A program made the position numbers and the translations under genes. The notes beneath the pieces were generated by a model. It had not been told where the DNA came from. It was given only the letters and a program-made list of their open reading frames with translations, and did no database searches. A DNA stretch of 64,000 bases from Pseudomonas fluorescens (GTDB taxonomy: Bacteria; Pseudomonadota; Gammaproteobacteria; Pseudomonadales; Pseudomonadaceae): the NCBI RefSeq assembly GCF_019212185.1, contig NZ_CP078138.1, positions 4,570,501-4,634,500 of the forward strand, given 5' to 3'. This document shows positions 28,939-37,103 of this stretch, one piece after another. Every line of letters starts with the position of its first letter. The stretch's first letter is position 1.

Positions 28939-28940
28939 GC

Positions 28941-29600
28941 TCAGGCAGCCGGCAAGGCAGACAGCACCAAGTCGCAACTGCGCTGGGCGTAGGCCGAGAG
29001 CACAAGGCGGATCTGTGGCAGGTCACGGGCCAGCACCGCCGCGAGCAGGCGGTCGAACAGTTCGAGGTACTCGCTCATTTCCGCCTTGCGCTGGTCCAAA
29101 GCCAGGAAGTAGGCACGGCTCATGGCCGGCTGCAGGTTCTCGACGGTTTCCTGCAGGTACGGATTATCGGCGAACGGGTACGCCGCGCGCATCACGTTGA
29201 AGCTGTCGTCGACGAAGGTGCGGATATCCTGGCGCTCGTAGCTGGCGTTCAGGCGCTCCTGGATCTGCAGGAACGGCGCCATGTCGGCCTGGACCTTCCA
29301 GCCATTGGCCACCGCATTGCCGAGCAGGATGTACAGCTCGCTCATCAGCGTGCACAGGCTCTGCACCTTGTGCGCCGTAAGCTCGGTGACATGCGCGCCG
29401 CGTCGCGGCAGGATTGCGATCAGGTGGCGCCGTTCAAGGATCAGCAAGGCTTCACGGACCGAACCGCGGCTGACGTTGAGCGCCAGCGTGACCTTCTGTT
29501 CCTGGATGCGCTCTCCTGGCTTCATTTCGCCGCGAATGATGCGCTCGGCGAGGTGTTGAGCAATTTGCTCGGCGAGGCTATCCGGCGCCTTGAACGTCAT
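28941..29600 (-). CDS. GntR/FCD-family transcriptional regulator
   Basis: 219 residues. An N-terminal winged helix (about 10-75; MKPGERIQEQKVTLALNVSRG region) precedes an all-helical FCD ligand domain (about 85-210). The gene lies between smc (2 bp downstream, same strand) and the divergent xdh operon. Control of xanthine dehydrogenase through the operator-like repeats at 29772-29808 is a reasonable inference; autoregulation through a TGTACA palindrome at 29624 is another. The effector is unknown. Confidence 0.9.
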   Translation of the reverse strand: MTFKAPDSLAEQIAQHLAERIIRGEMKPGERIQEQKVTLALNVSRGSVREALLILERRHLIAILPRRGAHVTELTAHKVQSLCTLMSELYILLGNAVANGWKVQADMAPFLQIQERLNASYERQDIRTFVDDSFNVMRAAYPFADNPYLQETVENLQPAMSRAYFLALDQRKAEMSEYLELFDRLLAAVLARDLPQIRLVLSAYAQRSCDLVLSALPAA

Positions 29601-29623
29601 GGTTTTCCTTCAAACTCTTCGAA

Positions 29624-29632
29624 CTGTACAAG
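29624..29632. promoter_or_regulatory. TGTACA-core palindrome before the GntR gene
   Basis: CTGTACAAG, 24 bp before the GntR start. A TTGTACAC element also lies upstream of the second GntR gene (36964-36971). Such TGTAC-type half-sites are common for FCD regulators, but a 6-bp core is easily matched by chance. Confidence 0.3.
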
Positions 29633-29771
29633 CGGCGCAGTGTAGCGCACTTGGACACAGATAACGCAGGACCCGGGCCGGGTAAATTGGCACGATTCAA
29701 GCAAAAAGCGAGTCATGTCCAAAGGGTCAATAATGAAAGCAACGGCAGTTTATCGACAAATTGCAATTTCC

Positions 29772-29821
29772 TGACCTTTAAGTCAGAAAATCATTGACCG
29801 TAAAGTCAGACCTGATAGATT
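29772..29821 (+). promoter_or_regulatory. xdhA promoter with two tandem 14-bp operator-like palindromes
   Basis: TGACCTTTAAGTCA (29772-29785) and TGACCGTAAAGTCA (29795-29808) share TGAC-N6-GTCA and differ at only two inner positions. They are spaced 23 bp apart, about two helical turns. A -35 TTGACC (29794-29799) and -10 TAGATT (29816-29821), 16 bp apart, overlap the second copy. The layout suggests a dimeric regulator that blocks or recruits polymerase at xdhA. Confidence 0.65.
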
Positions 29822-29866
29822 CAGGCACAACGGTTAACAACAATAAATACGTCTGCGAGGCCTTCC

Positions 29867-31321
29867 GTGATCCAGTTTTTACTTAACCAGGAACTCCGTA
29901 GCGAGCACGCCCTGGACCCGAACCTGACCGTGCTGAATTATCTGCGCGACCATTTGGGCAAGCCCGGCACCAAAGAAGGCTGTGCCAGCGGTGACTGCGG
30001 TGCGTGCACGGTGGTGGTCGGCGAGTTGCAGGCCGACGACCAGGGTCGCGAACACATTCGCTATCGCAGCCTCAACTCATGCCTGACCTTTGTCTCGTCG
30101 CTTCACGGCAAACAGCTGATCAGCGTCGAAGACCTCAAGCACCAAGGTCAATTGCACAGCGTGCAGCAGGCGATGGTCGAGTGCCACGGCTCGCAGTGTG
30201 GTTTCTGCACCCCGGGCTTCGTCATGTCGCTGTTCGCCCTGCAGAAAAACAGCGATCAGCCGGATAGCCACAAAGCCCACGAAGCCCTGGCCGGCAATCT
30301 CTGCCGCTGCACCGGCTACCGGCCGATTCTCGAAGCTGCGCAGCAGGCCTGCTGTGGCAAACAGCCCGATCAGTTCGATGCCCGCGAGGCCGAGACCATC
30401 GCCCGGCTGAAGGCCATCGCCCCGAGTACCACCGGTGAGCTGAACAGCGGCGACAAGCGCTGCCTGGTGCCGCTGACCGTCGCCGATCTCGCCGACCTTT
30501 ACGACGCTTACCCGCAAGCCCGTCTGCTGGCCGGCGGTACCGACCTGGCGCTGGAAGTCACGCAATTCCATCGCACGCTGCCAGTGATGATCTATGTCGG
30601 CAACGTCGCCGAAATGAAGCGCATCGAACGCTTCGACGACCGCCTGGAAATCGGTGCGGCCACTGCCCTCTCCGACTGTTATGAAGCACTCAAGGCCGAG
30701 TACCCGGACTTCGGTGAACTGCTACAACGCTTCGCCTCGCTACAGATCCGCAACCAGGGCACCCTCGGCGGCAACATTGGCAATGCTTCGCCTATTGGTG
30801 ATTCGCCACCGCTGCTGATCGCCCTCGGCGCGCAAATCGTCCTGTGCAAGGGCGAAACCCGCCGTACGCTGGCACTGGAAGACTACTTCATCGATTACCG
30901 GGTCACGGCGCGCCAGGAAAGCGAATTTATCGAGAAGATCATCGTGCCACGGGCCAGCGCGGAAAAACTGTTCCGTGCCTACAAGGTCTCCAAGCGTCTG
31001 GACGATGACATTTCCGCCGTGTGCGCAGCGTTCAACATCCGCCTGGAAAACGGCGTGATTGCCGAAGCCCGCGTGGCATTCGGCGGCATGGCGGCGATCC
31101 CGAAACGGGCGGCTGCCTGCGAAGCGGTGTTGCTCGGCTCGCCGTTCAACCACGCCACTGTGGAACGCGCCTGTACCGCCCTGGCCGATGATTTCACGCC
31201 GCTCTCGGACTTCCGCGCGAGCAAGGAATACCGCCTGCTCAGCGCACAGAACCTGCTGCGCAAATACTTCATCGAACTGCAAACACCGCACATCGAGACT
31301 CGGGTGACCGCTTATGTCTAA
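29867..31321 (+). CDS. xdhA: Xanthine dehydrogenase small subunit (FeS/FAD)
   Basis: 484 residues from GTG 29867, behind GCGAGG. It forms the electron-transfer half of xanthine dehydrogenase, which oxidises hypoxanthine and xanthine to urate. The plant-type 2Fe-2S ligands (GCASGDCGAC, Cys 39, 44, 47) and the second cluster (CGFCTPGF, LCRCTGYRP) are complete. The FAD domain follows (about 195-370; LLAGGTDL, GTLGGNIGNASPIGD) with a CO-dehydrogenase flavoprotein C-terminal domain. Its last 8 bp overlap xdhB. The putative operators lie 60-95 bp upstream. Confidence 0.97.
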   Translation: MIQFLLNQELRSEHALDPNLTVLNYLRDHLGKPGTKEGCASGDCGACTVVVGELQADDQGREHIRYRSLNSCLTFVSSLHGKQLISVEDLKHQGQLHSVQQAMVECHGSQCGFCTPGFVMSLFALQKNSDQPDSHKAHEALAGNLCRCTGYRPILEAAQQACCGKQPDQFDAREAETIARLKAIAPSTTGELNSGDKRCLVPLTVADLADLYDAYPQARLLAGGTDLALEVTQFHRTLPVMIYVGNVAEMKRIERFDDRLEIGAATALSDCYEALKAEYPDFGELLQRFASLQIRNQGTLGGNIGNASPIGDSPPLLIALGAQIVLCKGETRRTLALEDYFIDYRVTARQESEFIEKIIVPRASAEKLFRAYKVSKRLDDDISAVCAAFNIRLENGVIAEARVAFGGMAAIPKRAAACEAVLLGSPFNHATVERACTALADDFTPLSDFRASKEYRLLSAQNLLRKYFIELQTPHIETRVTAYV

Positions 31322-33713
31322 TCATCACGCCATCGAGAAGACCCAAGCCGAATTGGCTGAATTGTTCGCCAAGGACCTGACCACCGGTGTCGGCCGCAGC
31401 GTCAAGCACGACAGCGCCGCCAAACACGTGTCCGGCGAAGCCCAGTACATCGACGACCGCCTGGAATTCCCCAATCAGCTGCATGTCTATGCACGCCTGT
31501 CGGACCGCGCCCATGCCCGGATCATCAGCATCGACACCGCGCCCTGCTATGCCTTTGAGGGTGTGCGCATCGCCATCACCCACGAAGACGTGCCAGGCCT
31601 GAAAGACATCGGCCCGCTGCTGCCCGGCGATCCGCTGCTGGCCATCGACACCGTGCAGTTCGTCGGCCAGCCAGTGATCGCCGTCGCCGCCAAAGACCTG
31701 GAAACCGCACGCAAGGCGGCCATGGCCGCAGTCATCGAATACGAAGACCTGGAGCCGGTGCTGGATGTGGTCGACGCGCTGCGCAAGCGTCATTTCGTGC
31801 TCGACAGCCACACCCACCAGCGTGGCGATTCGGCTGGCGCACTTGCATCCGCTGAACATCGGATCCAGGGCACGCTGCACATCGGCGGCCAGGAACACTT
31901 CTATCTGGAAACCCAGATCTCTTCAGTAATGCCGACCGAAGATGGCGGCATGATCGTCTACTGCTCGACCCAGAACCCCACCGAAGTGCAGAAACTGGTG
32001 GCCGAAGTACTCGACGTTTCGATGAACAAGATCGTCGTCGACATGCGCCGCATGGGCGGTGGTTTCGGCGGCAAGGAAACCCAGGCCGCCAGCCCGGCGT
32101 GCCTGTGTGCGGTGATCGCGCACCTCACCGGCCAGCCGACCAAGATGCGCCTGCCACGAGTCGAAGACATGCTGATGACCGGCAAGCGTCACCCGTTCTA
32201 CGTCGAGTACGACGTCGGCTTTGACAGCACCGGGCGCCTGCACGGCATCGCCCTCGACCTGGCCGGCAACTGTGGCTGCTCGCCTGACCTGTCGGCGTCG
32301 ATCGTCGACCGGGCGATGTTCCACTCGGACAACTCCTACTACCTGGGCGATGCGACTATCAACGGTCACCGCTGCAAAACCAACACCGCCTCCAACACCG
32401 CCTACCGGGGTTTCGGTGGCCCGCAGGGGATGGTGGCGATCGAGGAAGTGATGGACGCGATTGCCCGCCACCTGGGACTCGACCCACTGGCGGTGCGCAA
32501 GGCCAACTACTACGGCAAGACCGAGCGTAACGTCACTCACTACTACCAGACCGTCGAGCACAACATGCTCGAGGAAATGACCGCCGAACTGGAAGAAAGC
32601 AGCCAGTACGCCGAGCGCCGCGAAGCGATCCGTCGCTACAACGCCAACAGCCCAATCCTGAAAAAAGGCCTGGCGCTGACCCCGGTGAAATTCGGTATCT
32701 CCTTCACCGCCAGCTTCCTCAATCAGGCCGGCGCTCTGATCCACATCTACACCGACGGCAGCATCCACCTCAACCACGGTGGCACCGAGATGGGCCAGGG
32801 CTTGAACACCAAGGTCGCGCAGGTGGTGGCCGAGGTGTTCCAGGTGGAAATGGACCGCGTGCAGATCACCGCGACCAACACCGATAAGGTGCCGAACACC
32901 TCACCGACCGCCGCATCCAGCGGTGCTGACCTCAACGGCAAGGCCGCGCAGAACGCCGCCGAAACCATCAAGCAACGCCTGGTGGAATTTGCTGCGCGCC
33001 AGTACAAGGTCAGCGAAGAAGACGTCGAGTTCCACAATGGTCACGTGCGCGTTCGCGATCACATCCTGACGTTCGAAGCGCTGATTCAGCAGGCGTATTT
33101 CAACCAGGTGTCGCTGTCGAGCACCGGCTTCTACAAGACCCCGAAAATCTACTACGACCGCAGCCAGGCGCGGGGGCGTCCGTTCTACTACTTCGCCTTT
33201 GGCGCCGCTTGCTGCGAAGTGCTGATCGACACCCTGACCGGCGAGTACAAGATGCTGCGGACCGACATCCTGCATGACGTCGGCGCCTCGCTGAACCCGG
33301 CCATCGACATCGGCCAGGTGGAAGGCGGTTTCATCCAGGGAATGGGCTGGCTGACCATGGAAGAGCTGGTGTGGAACAACAAGGGCAAGCTGATGACCAA
33401 CGGCCCGGCCAGCTACAAGATCCCGGCAGTGGCCGATATGCCCCTGGATTTGCGCGTGAAGCTGGTGGAAAACCGCAAGAACCCGGAAGACACGGTGTTC
33501 CACTCCAAGGCCGTGGGCGAGCCGCCGTTCATGCTCGGCATCGCCGCCTGGTGCGCGATCAAAGACGCCGTGGCCAGCCTGGGTGACTACAAACACCAAC
33601 CGAAAATCGACGCCCCGGCGACCCCGGAGCGGGTGTTGTGGGGCTGTGAGCAGATGCGTCAGTTGAAGGTGGCGAAGGCTGTCGAGGCTGAAACCGAGTT
33701 GGCTCCGCTCTAG
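31314..33713 (+). CDS. xdhB: Xanthine dehydrogenase molybdopterin-binding subunit
   Basis: 799 residues. It binds the molybdenum cofactor and the purine substrate. Seen in order: the aldehyde oxidase/xanthine dehydrogenase hammerhead domain (about 35-140), the Moco motifs GGGFGGKETQ, YRGFGGPQG and EMGQGLNTK, and the active-site GEPPFMLG segment near the end, which holds the catalytic Glu position (AVGEPP). Translationally coupled to xdhA by an 8-bp overlap. A REP doublet separates it from xdhC. Confidence 0.97.
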   Translation: MSNHHAIEKTQAELAELFAKDLTTGVGRSVKHDSAAKHVSGEAQYIDDRLEFPNQLHVYARLSDRAHARIISIDTAPCYAFEGVRIAITHEDVPGLKDIGPLLPGDPLLAIDTVQFVGQPVIAVAAKDLETARKAAMAAVIEYEDLEPVLDVVDALRKRHFVLDSHTHQRGDSAGALASAEHRIQGTLHIGGQEHFYLETQISSVMPTEDGGMIVYCSTQNPTEVQKLVAEVLDVSMNKIVVDMRRMGGGFGGKETQAASPACLCAVIAHLTGQPTKMRLPRVEDMLMTGKRHPFYVEYDVGFDSTGRLHGIALDLAGNCGCSPDLSASIVDRAMFHSDNSYYLGDATINGHRCKTNTASNTAYRGFGGPQGMVAIEEVMDAIARHLGLDPLAVRKANYYGKTERNVTHYYQTVEHNMLEEMTAELEESSQYAERREAIRRYNANSPILKKGLALTPVKFGISFTASFLNQAGALIHIYTDGSIHLNHGGTEMGQGLNTKVAQVVAEVFQVEMDRVQITATNTDKVPNTSPTAASSGADLNGKAAQNAAETIKQRLVEFAARQYKVSEEDVEFHNGHVRVRDHILTFEALIQQAYFNQVSLSSTGFYKTPKIYYDRSQARGRPFYYFAFGAACCEVLIDTLTGEYKMLRTDILHDVGASLNPAIDIGQVEGGFIQGMGWLTMEELVWNNKGKLMTNGPASYKIPAVADMPLDLRVKLVENRKNPEDTVFHSKAVGEPPFMLGIAAWCAIKDAVASLGDYKHQPKIDAPATPERVLWGCEQMRQLKVAKAVEAETELAPL

Positions 33714-33726
33714 GATCGAGGCGCTG

Positions 33727-33818
33727 CCTTCGCGAGTAGGCTCGCTCCCACAGGGTTATGTGGTGATTTATGAATCAATACACATCCAATGTGGGAGCGA
33801 GCCTGCTCGCGAAGAGGC
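33727..33818. repeat. REP doublet (REPIN) between xdhB and xdhC
   Basis: Inverted copies TTCGCGAGTAGGCTCGCTCCC (33728-33748) and GGGAGCGAGCCTGCTCGCGAA (33792-33812) have a spacer of about 40 bp. The left copy carries one change (GAGTAGG for GAGCAGG). It lies inside the presumed xdhABC-guaD transcript, like the doublet inside ccoGHIS. Confidence 0.9.
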
Positions 33819-33850
33819 CGGGAAAGACAACAGAGATGTTGAGGTGAAAC

Positions 33851-34708
33851 ATGTACAACTGGATCGACGCCCTCGCCGACCTGCAGAACCAGGGTGAGCC
33901 CTGTGTGTTGGTGACGATCATCGAAGAACTTGGCTCGACGCCACGCAATGCCGGCTCGAAGATGGTCATCAGCGCCAATCAGGCCTACGACACCATCGGT
34001 GGCGGGCACCTGGAATACAAGGCCATGCACATCGCCCGGGAAATGCTCGCCAGCGGCAAACAGGAAACTCACCTGGAACGCTTCAGCCTCGGCGCCAGCC
34101 TCGGCCAGTGCTGCGGCGGCGCCACGGTATTGCTGTTCGAGCCCATGGGCCAGGTACAGGCGCAGATCGCCGTTTTCGGCGCCGGCCACGTCGGCCGCGC
34201 ACTGGTGCCGCTGCTGGCCAGCCTGCCGTGCCGGGTGCGCTGGATCGACTCGCGGGAAGATGAATTCCCCGAACAGGTCCCCCATGGCGTGCGCAAGATC
34301 GTCAGCGAAGAGCCGGTGGATGAAATCGACGACCTACCCGCCGGCAGCTATTGCATCGTCATGACCCACAATCATCAGCTCGACCTCGAACTCACCGCCG
34401 CGATCCTCAAGCGCAATGACTTCGCCTACTTCGGCCTGATCGGCTCGAAGACCAAGCGCGTGAAGTTCGAACACCGCCTGCGTGATCGCGGCTTTGAAAC
34501 CAGCGTCGTGCAACGCATGCGCTGCCCGATGGGGATTGGCGAGGTCAAGGGCAAGCTGCCAGTGGAAATCGCCATCTCCATCGCCGGCGAAATCATCGCC
34601 ACCTACAACGCCAACTTCGGCCAGCAAAGCTCCAGCGCCGAACCGATTGCCAAACTGCTGCCCGCTTCACGCCGCAGCCAAACTGCAAACCTGAAAGCCT
34701 CGAATTGA
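33851..34708 (+). CDS. xdhC: Xanthine dehydrogenase accessory protein XdhC
   Basis: 285 residues from ATG 33851 with the strong ribosome site GAGGTGA. XdhC binds molybdenum cofactor, promotes its sulfuration and inserts it into XdhB. The N-terminal XdhC/CoxI domain has GSTPRNAGSKM and SLGQCCGG, the latter carrying the Cys pair implicated in cofactor binding. The C-terminal Rossmann-type domain begins at FGAGHVGRAL. guaD follows 7 bp later. Confidence 0.95.
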   Translation: MYNWIDALADLQNQGEPCVLVTIIEELGSTPRNAGSKMVISANQAYDTIGGGHLEYKAMHIAREMLASGKQETHLERFSLGASLGQCCGGATVLLFEPMGQVQAQIAVFGAGHVGRALVPLLASLPCRVRWIDSREDEFPEQVPHGVRKIVSEEPVDEIDDLPAGSYCIVMTHNHQLDLELTAAILKRNDFAYFGLIGSKTKRVKFEHRLRDRGFETSVVQRMRCPMGIGEVKGKLPVEIAISIAGEIIATYNANFGQQSSSAEPIAKLLPASRRSQTANLKASN

Positions 34709-34715
34709 GAATCCC

Positions 34716-36020
34716 ATGCCTCAGACTCGCAAAGCCTACCGCGCCGCCATCCTGCACAGCATCGCCGACCCTGCCGTAGTCGGTATCGACGCCTCCTACG
34801 AGTATTTCGAGGACGGCCTGCTGGTCACGGAAAATGGCCGGATCAGTGCCATCGGCCACGCCAGCGAACTGCTCCCCAGCCTGGCGGCGGACGTTGAAGT
34901 GGTTCACCACAAAGATGCATTGATCACCCCGGGCTTCATCGACACCCACATCCACCTGCCGCAAACCGGCATGGTCGGCGCCTATGGCGAGCAATTGCTG
35001 GACTGGCTCAACACCTACACCTTCCCCTGCGAAAGCCAGTTCGCCGACAAGGCCCACGCCGAGGAAGTCGCCGGGATCTTTATCAAGGAACTGCTGCGCA
35101 ACGGCACCACCACCGCGCTGGTGTTCGGCAGCGTGCACCCGCAGTCGGTGGATTCGTTCTTCGAGGAGGCGCAAAAGCTCGACCTGCGGATGATCGCCGG
35201 CAAGGTGATGATGGACCGCAACGCGCCGGACTACCTGACCGACACCGCCGAATCCAGCTACCTCGAGAGCAAGGCGCTGATCGAGCGCTGGCACGGCAAG
35301 GGCCGCCTGCATTACGCCGTGACCCCGCGCTTCGCGCCGACCAGCACGCCGGAACAACTGACCCTCGCCGGCCAGTTGCTGGGCGAATACCCCGACCTGT
35401 ACATGCAGACCCATATCAGCGAGAACCTGCAGGAAATCCAGTGGGTCAAGGAACTGTTCCCGGAGCGCAAGGGCTACCTCGACGTCTACGATCACTACCA
35501 ACTGCTGGGTGAGCGCTCGGTGTTTGCCCACGGTGTGCACCTGTGCGACGACGAATGCGCGCGCCTGGCGCAGACCGGCTCAGCCGTGGCCTTCTGCCCG
35601 ACCTCGAACTTCTTCCTCGGTAGCGGCCTGTTCAACCTGCCGATGGCCGAGAAGCACAACCTCAACGTCGGCCTGGGCACCGACGTTGGCGCCGGCACCA
35701 GCTTCTCACTGCTGCATACGCTGAACGAAGCCTACAAGGTCATGCAATTGCAAGGCGCGCGCCTGAGCCCGTTCAAATCGCTGTACCTGGCCACCCTCGG
35801 CGGCGCCCGCGCCCTGCGTCTCGAGGACAAGATCGGCACCCTGCAACCGGGCACCGACGCCGACTTCCTGGTACTCGACTACAACTCGACACCGCTGCTC
35901 AGCTACCGCTTGAAACAGGCCAACAACATTGCCGAGACGTTGTTCGTGCTGATGACTTTGGGCGATGACCGCACGGTGCTGCAGACCTATGCGGCGGGTA
36001 ATCTGGTGCATCAGCGCTAG
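34716..36020 (+). CDS. guaD: Guanine deaminase
   Basis: 434 residues, amidohydrolase superfamily. It converts guanine to xanthine, feeding XdhAB. The metal ligands are visible as HIHLPQ (after FIDT), THISEN, HGVHL and GTDVGAG, in the order of the family. The gene is 7 bp after xdhC, so it belongs to the same transcript, and the operon ends at a strong terminator. Confidence 0.96.
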   Translation: MPQTRKAYRAAILHSIADPAVVGIDASYEYFEDGLLVTENGRISAIGHASELLPSLAADVEVVHHKDALITPGFIDTHIHLPQTGMVGAYGEQLLDWLNTYTFPCESQFADKAHAEEVAGIFIKELLRNGTTTALVFGSVHPQSVDSFFEEAQKLDLRMIAGKVMMDRNAPDYLTDTAESSYLESKALIERWHGKGRLHYAVTPRFAPTSTPEQLTLAGQLLGEYPDLYMQTHISENLQEIQWVKELFPERKGYLDVYDHYQLLGERSVFAHGVHLCDDECARLAQTGSAVAFCPTSNFFLGSGLFNLPMAEKHNLNVGLGTDVGAGTSFSLLHTLNEAYKVMQLQGARLSPFKSLYLATLGGARALRLEDKIGTLQPGTDADFLVLDYNSTPLLSYRLKQANNIAETLFVLMTLGDDRTVLQTYAAGNLVHQR

Positions 36021-36035
36021 GTTTCCACAGGCATA

Positions 36036-36072
36036 AAAAATCCCCCAGCGCTTTGCAGCCTGGGGGATTTTT
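36036..36072. terminator. Bidirectional terminator after guaD
   Basis: AAAAATCCCCCAG / CTGGGGGATTTTT form a perfect 13-bp stem with an 11-base loop, between guaD and the convergent GntR gene. A and T runs on both sides allow it to act on either strand. Confidence 0.92.
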
Positions 36073-36104
36073 CTTGTCCGCGATGGGCGCGACACAATTT
36101 CGGA

Positions 36105-36869
36105 TCAGAGTTTGGCCGGCGAACGCCCTGGCTTCTTGGTCTGCAACAGATGCGAGAACACCGCATGCAGATCATCCGAGGCACTTTCCTCGTCGAGGTT
36201 GAGCTTGCTGTCGATGTGATCCATGTGATGCATCATCAGGTTCACCGCCAGGGTGGCGTCGCGGGCCTCGATGGCGTCGATCAACTGGGTGTGCTCATCG
36301 TAGGAACAGTGCGAGCGGTTGCCGCTTTCGTACTGGGCGATGATCAGCGAAGTCTGCGACACCAGGCTGCGCTGGAAGCTGATCAGCGGGGCATTTTTTG
36401 CCGCTTCGGCCAGTTTCAGGTGGAATTCGCCGGACAGGCGAATACCGGCGCCACGATCGCCGCGGGAAAAGCTGTCGCGTTCGTCGTTGACCATCTGCCG
36501 CAACTGGCTGAGTTCCTCGGCGGTGGCATGCTCGACCGCCAACTCGGTGATCGCCCGCTCCACCAAACGACGCGCCATGAACACCTGACGTGCTTCATCC
36601 ACGCTCGGGCTGGCAACCACCGCACCGCGATTGGGCCGCAGCAGGACCACGCTTTCATGGGCCAAACGCGACAGGGCGCGACGGATAATGGTGCGGCTGA
36701 CCCCGAAAATCTCGCCCAGCGCCTCTTCACTCAATTTTGTACCGGGCGCCAGGCGCTGTTCGAGAATGGCCTCGAAAATGTGCGCGTAGACAATATCGTC
36801 CTGGGTTCCGCTGCGGCCGGCCTTGCCAGCTCGCGGTTGTTTCTTGAGGGGCTGCAACTGTTCGTTCAT
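36105..36869 (-). CDS. GntR/FCD-family transcriptional regulator
   Basis: 254 residues from ATG 36869; 39 further open codons upstream run into the promoter region and look spurious. A Lys/Gln-rich N-terminal tail (about 1-25) precedes the winged helix (LAPGTKLSEEALGEIFGVSRT region, about 40-105) and an FCD domain with His-rich C-terminal helix (MMHHMDH). It stands between guaD and the divergent BenE-type transporter. In P. aeruginosa a GntR gene occupies the same place beside guaD (from memory), so control of purine catabolism or of the transporter is likely. Confidence 0.88.
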   Translation of the reverse strand: MNEQLQPLKKQPRAGKAGRSGTQDDIVYAHIFEAILEQRLAPGTKLSEEALGEIFGVSRTIIRRALSRLAHESVVLLRPNRGAVVASPSVDEARQVFMARRLVERAITELAVEHATAEELSQLRQMVNDERDSFSRGDRGAGIRLSGEFHLKLAEAAKNAPLISFQRSLVSQTSLIIAQYESGNRSHCSYDEHTQLIDAIEARDATLAVNLMMHHMDHIDSKLNLDEESASDDLHAVFSHLLQTKKPGRSPAKL

Positions 36870-37103
36870 GGGCGCTCGGGGTCGGGAAAATTGCGGCGAA
36901 TTACCGTGACTGTAATACGGCACAGCAGGTCGCTGGCAAGTATCGCGTAAAAAACACGGCACATTGTACACAACTGCTGGTGGCAAGACGACTGTACGGC
37001 CAACTACGCCCCCGGCTGTATTGCAACGATCAGTTACGTTTGAGTTTAGGCTTGTCCCCAGAGTCTGCGGACATCTTCATCTGTATAAGGAACCACAGCC
37101 GTC

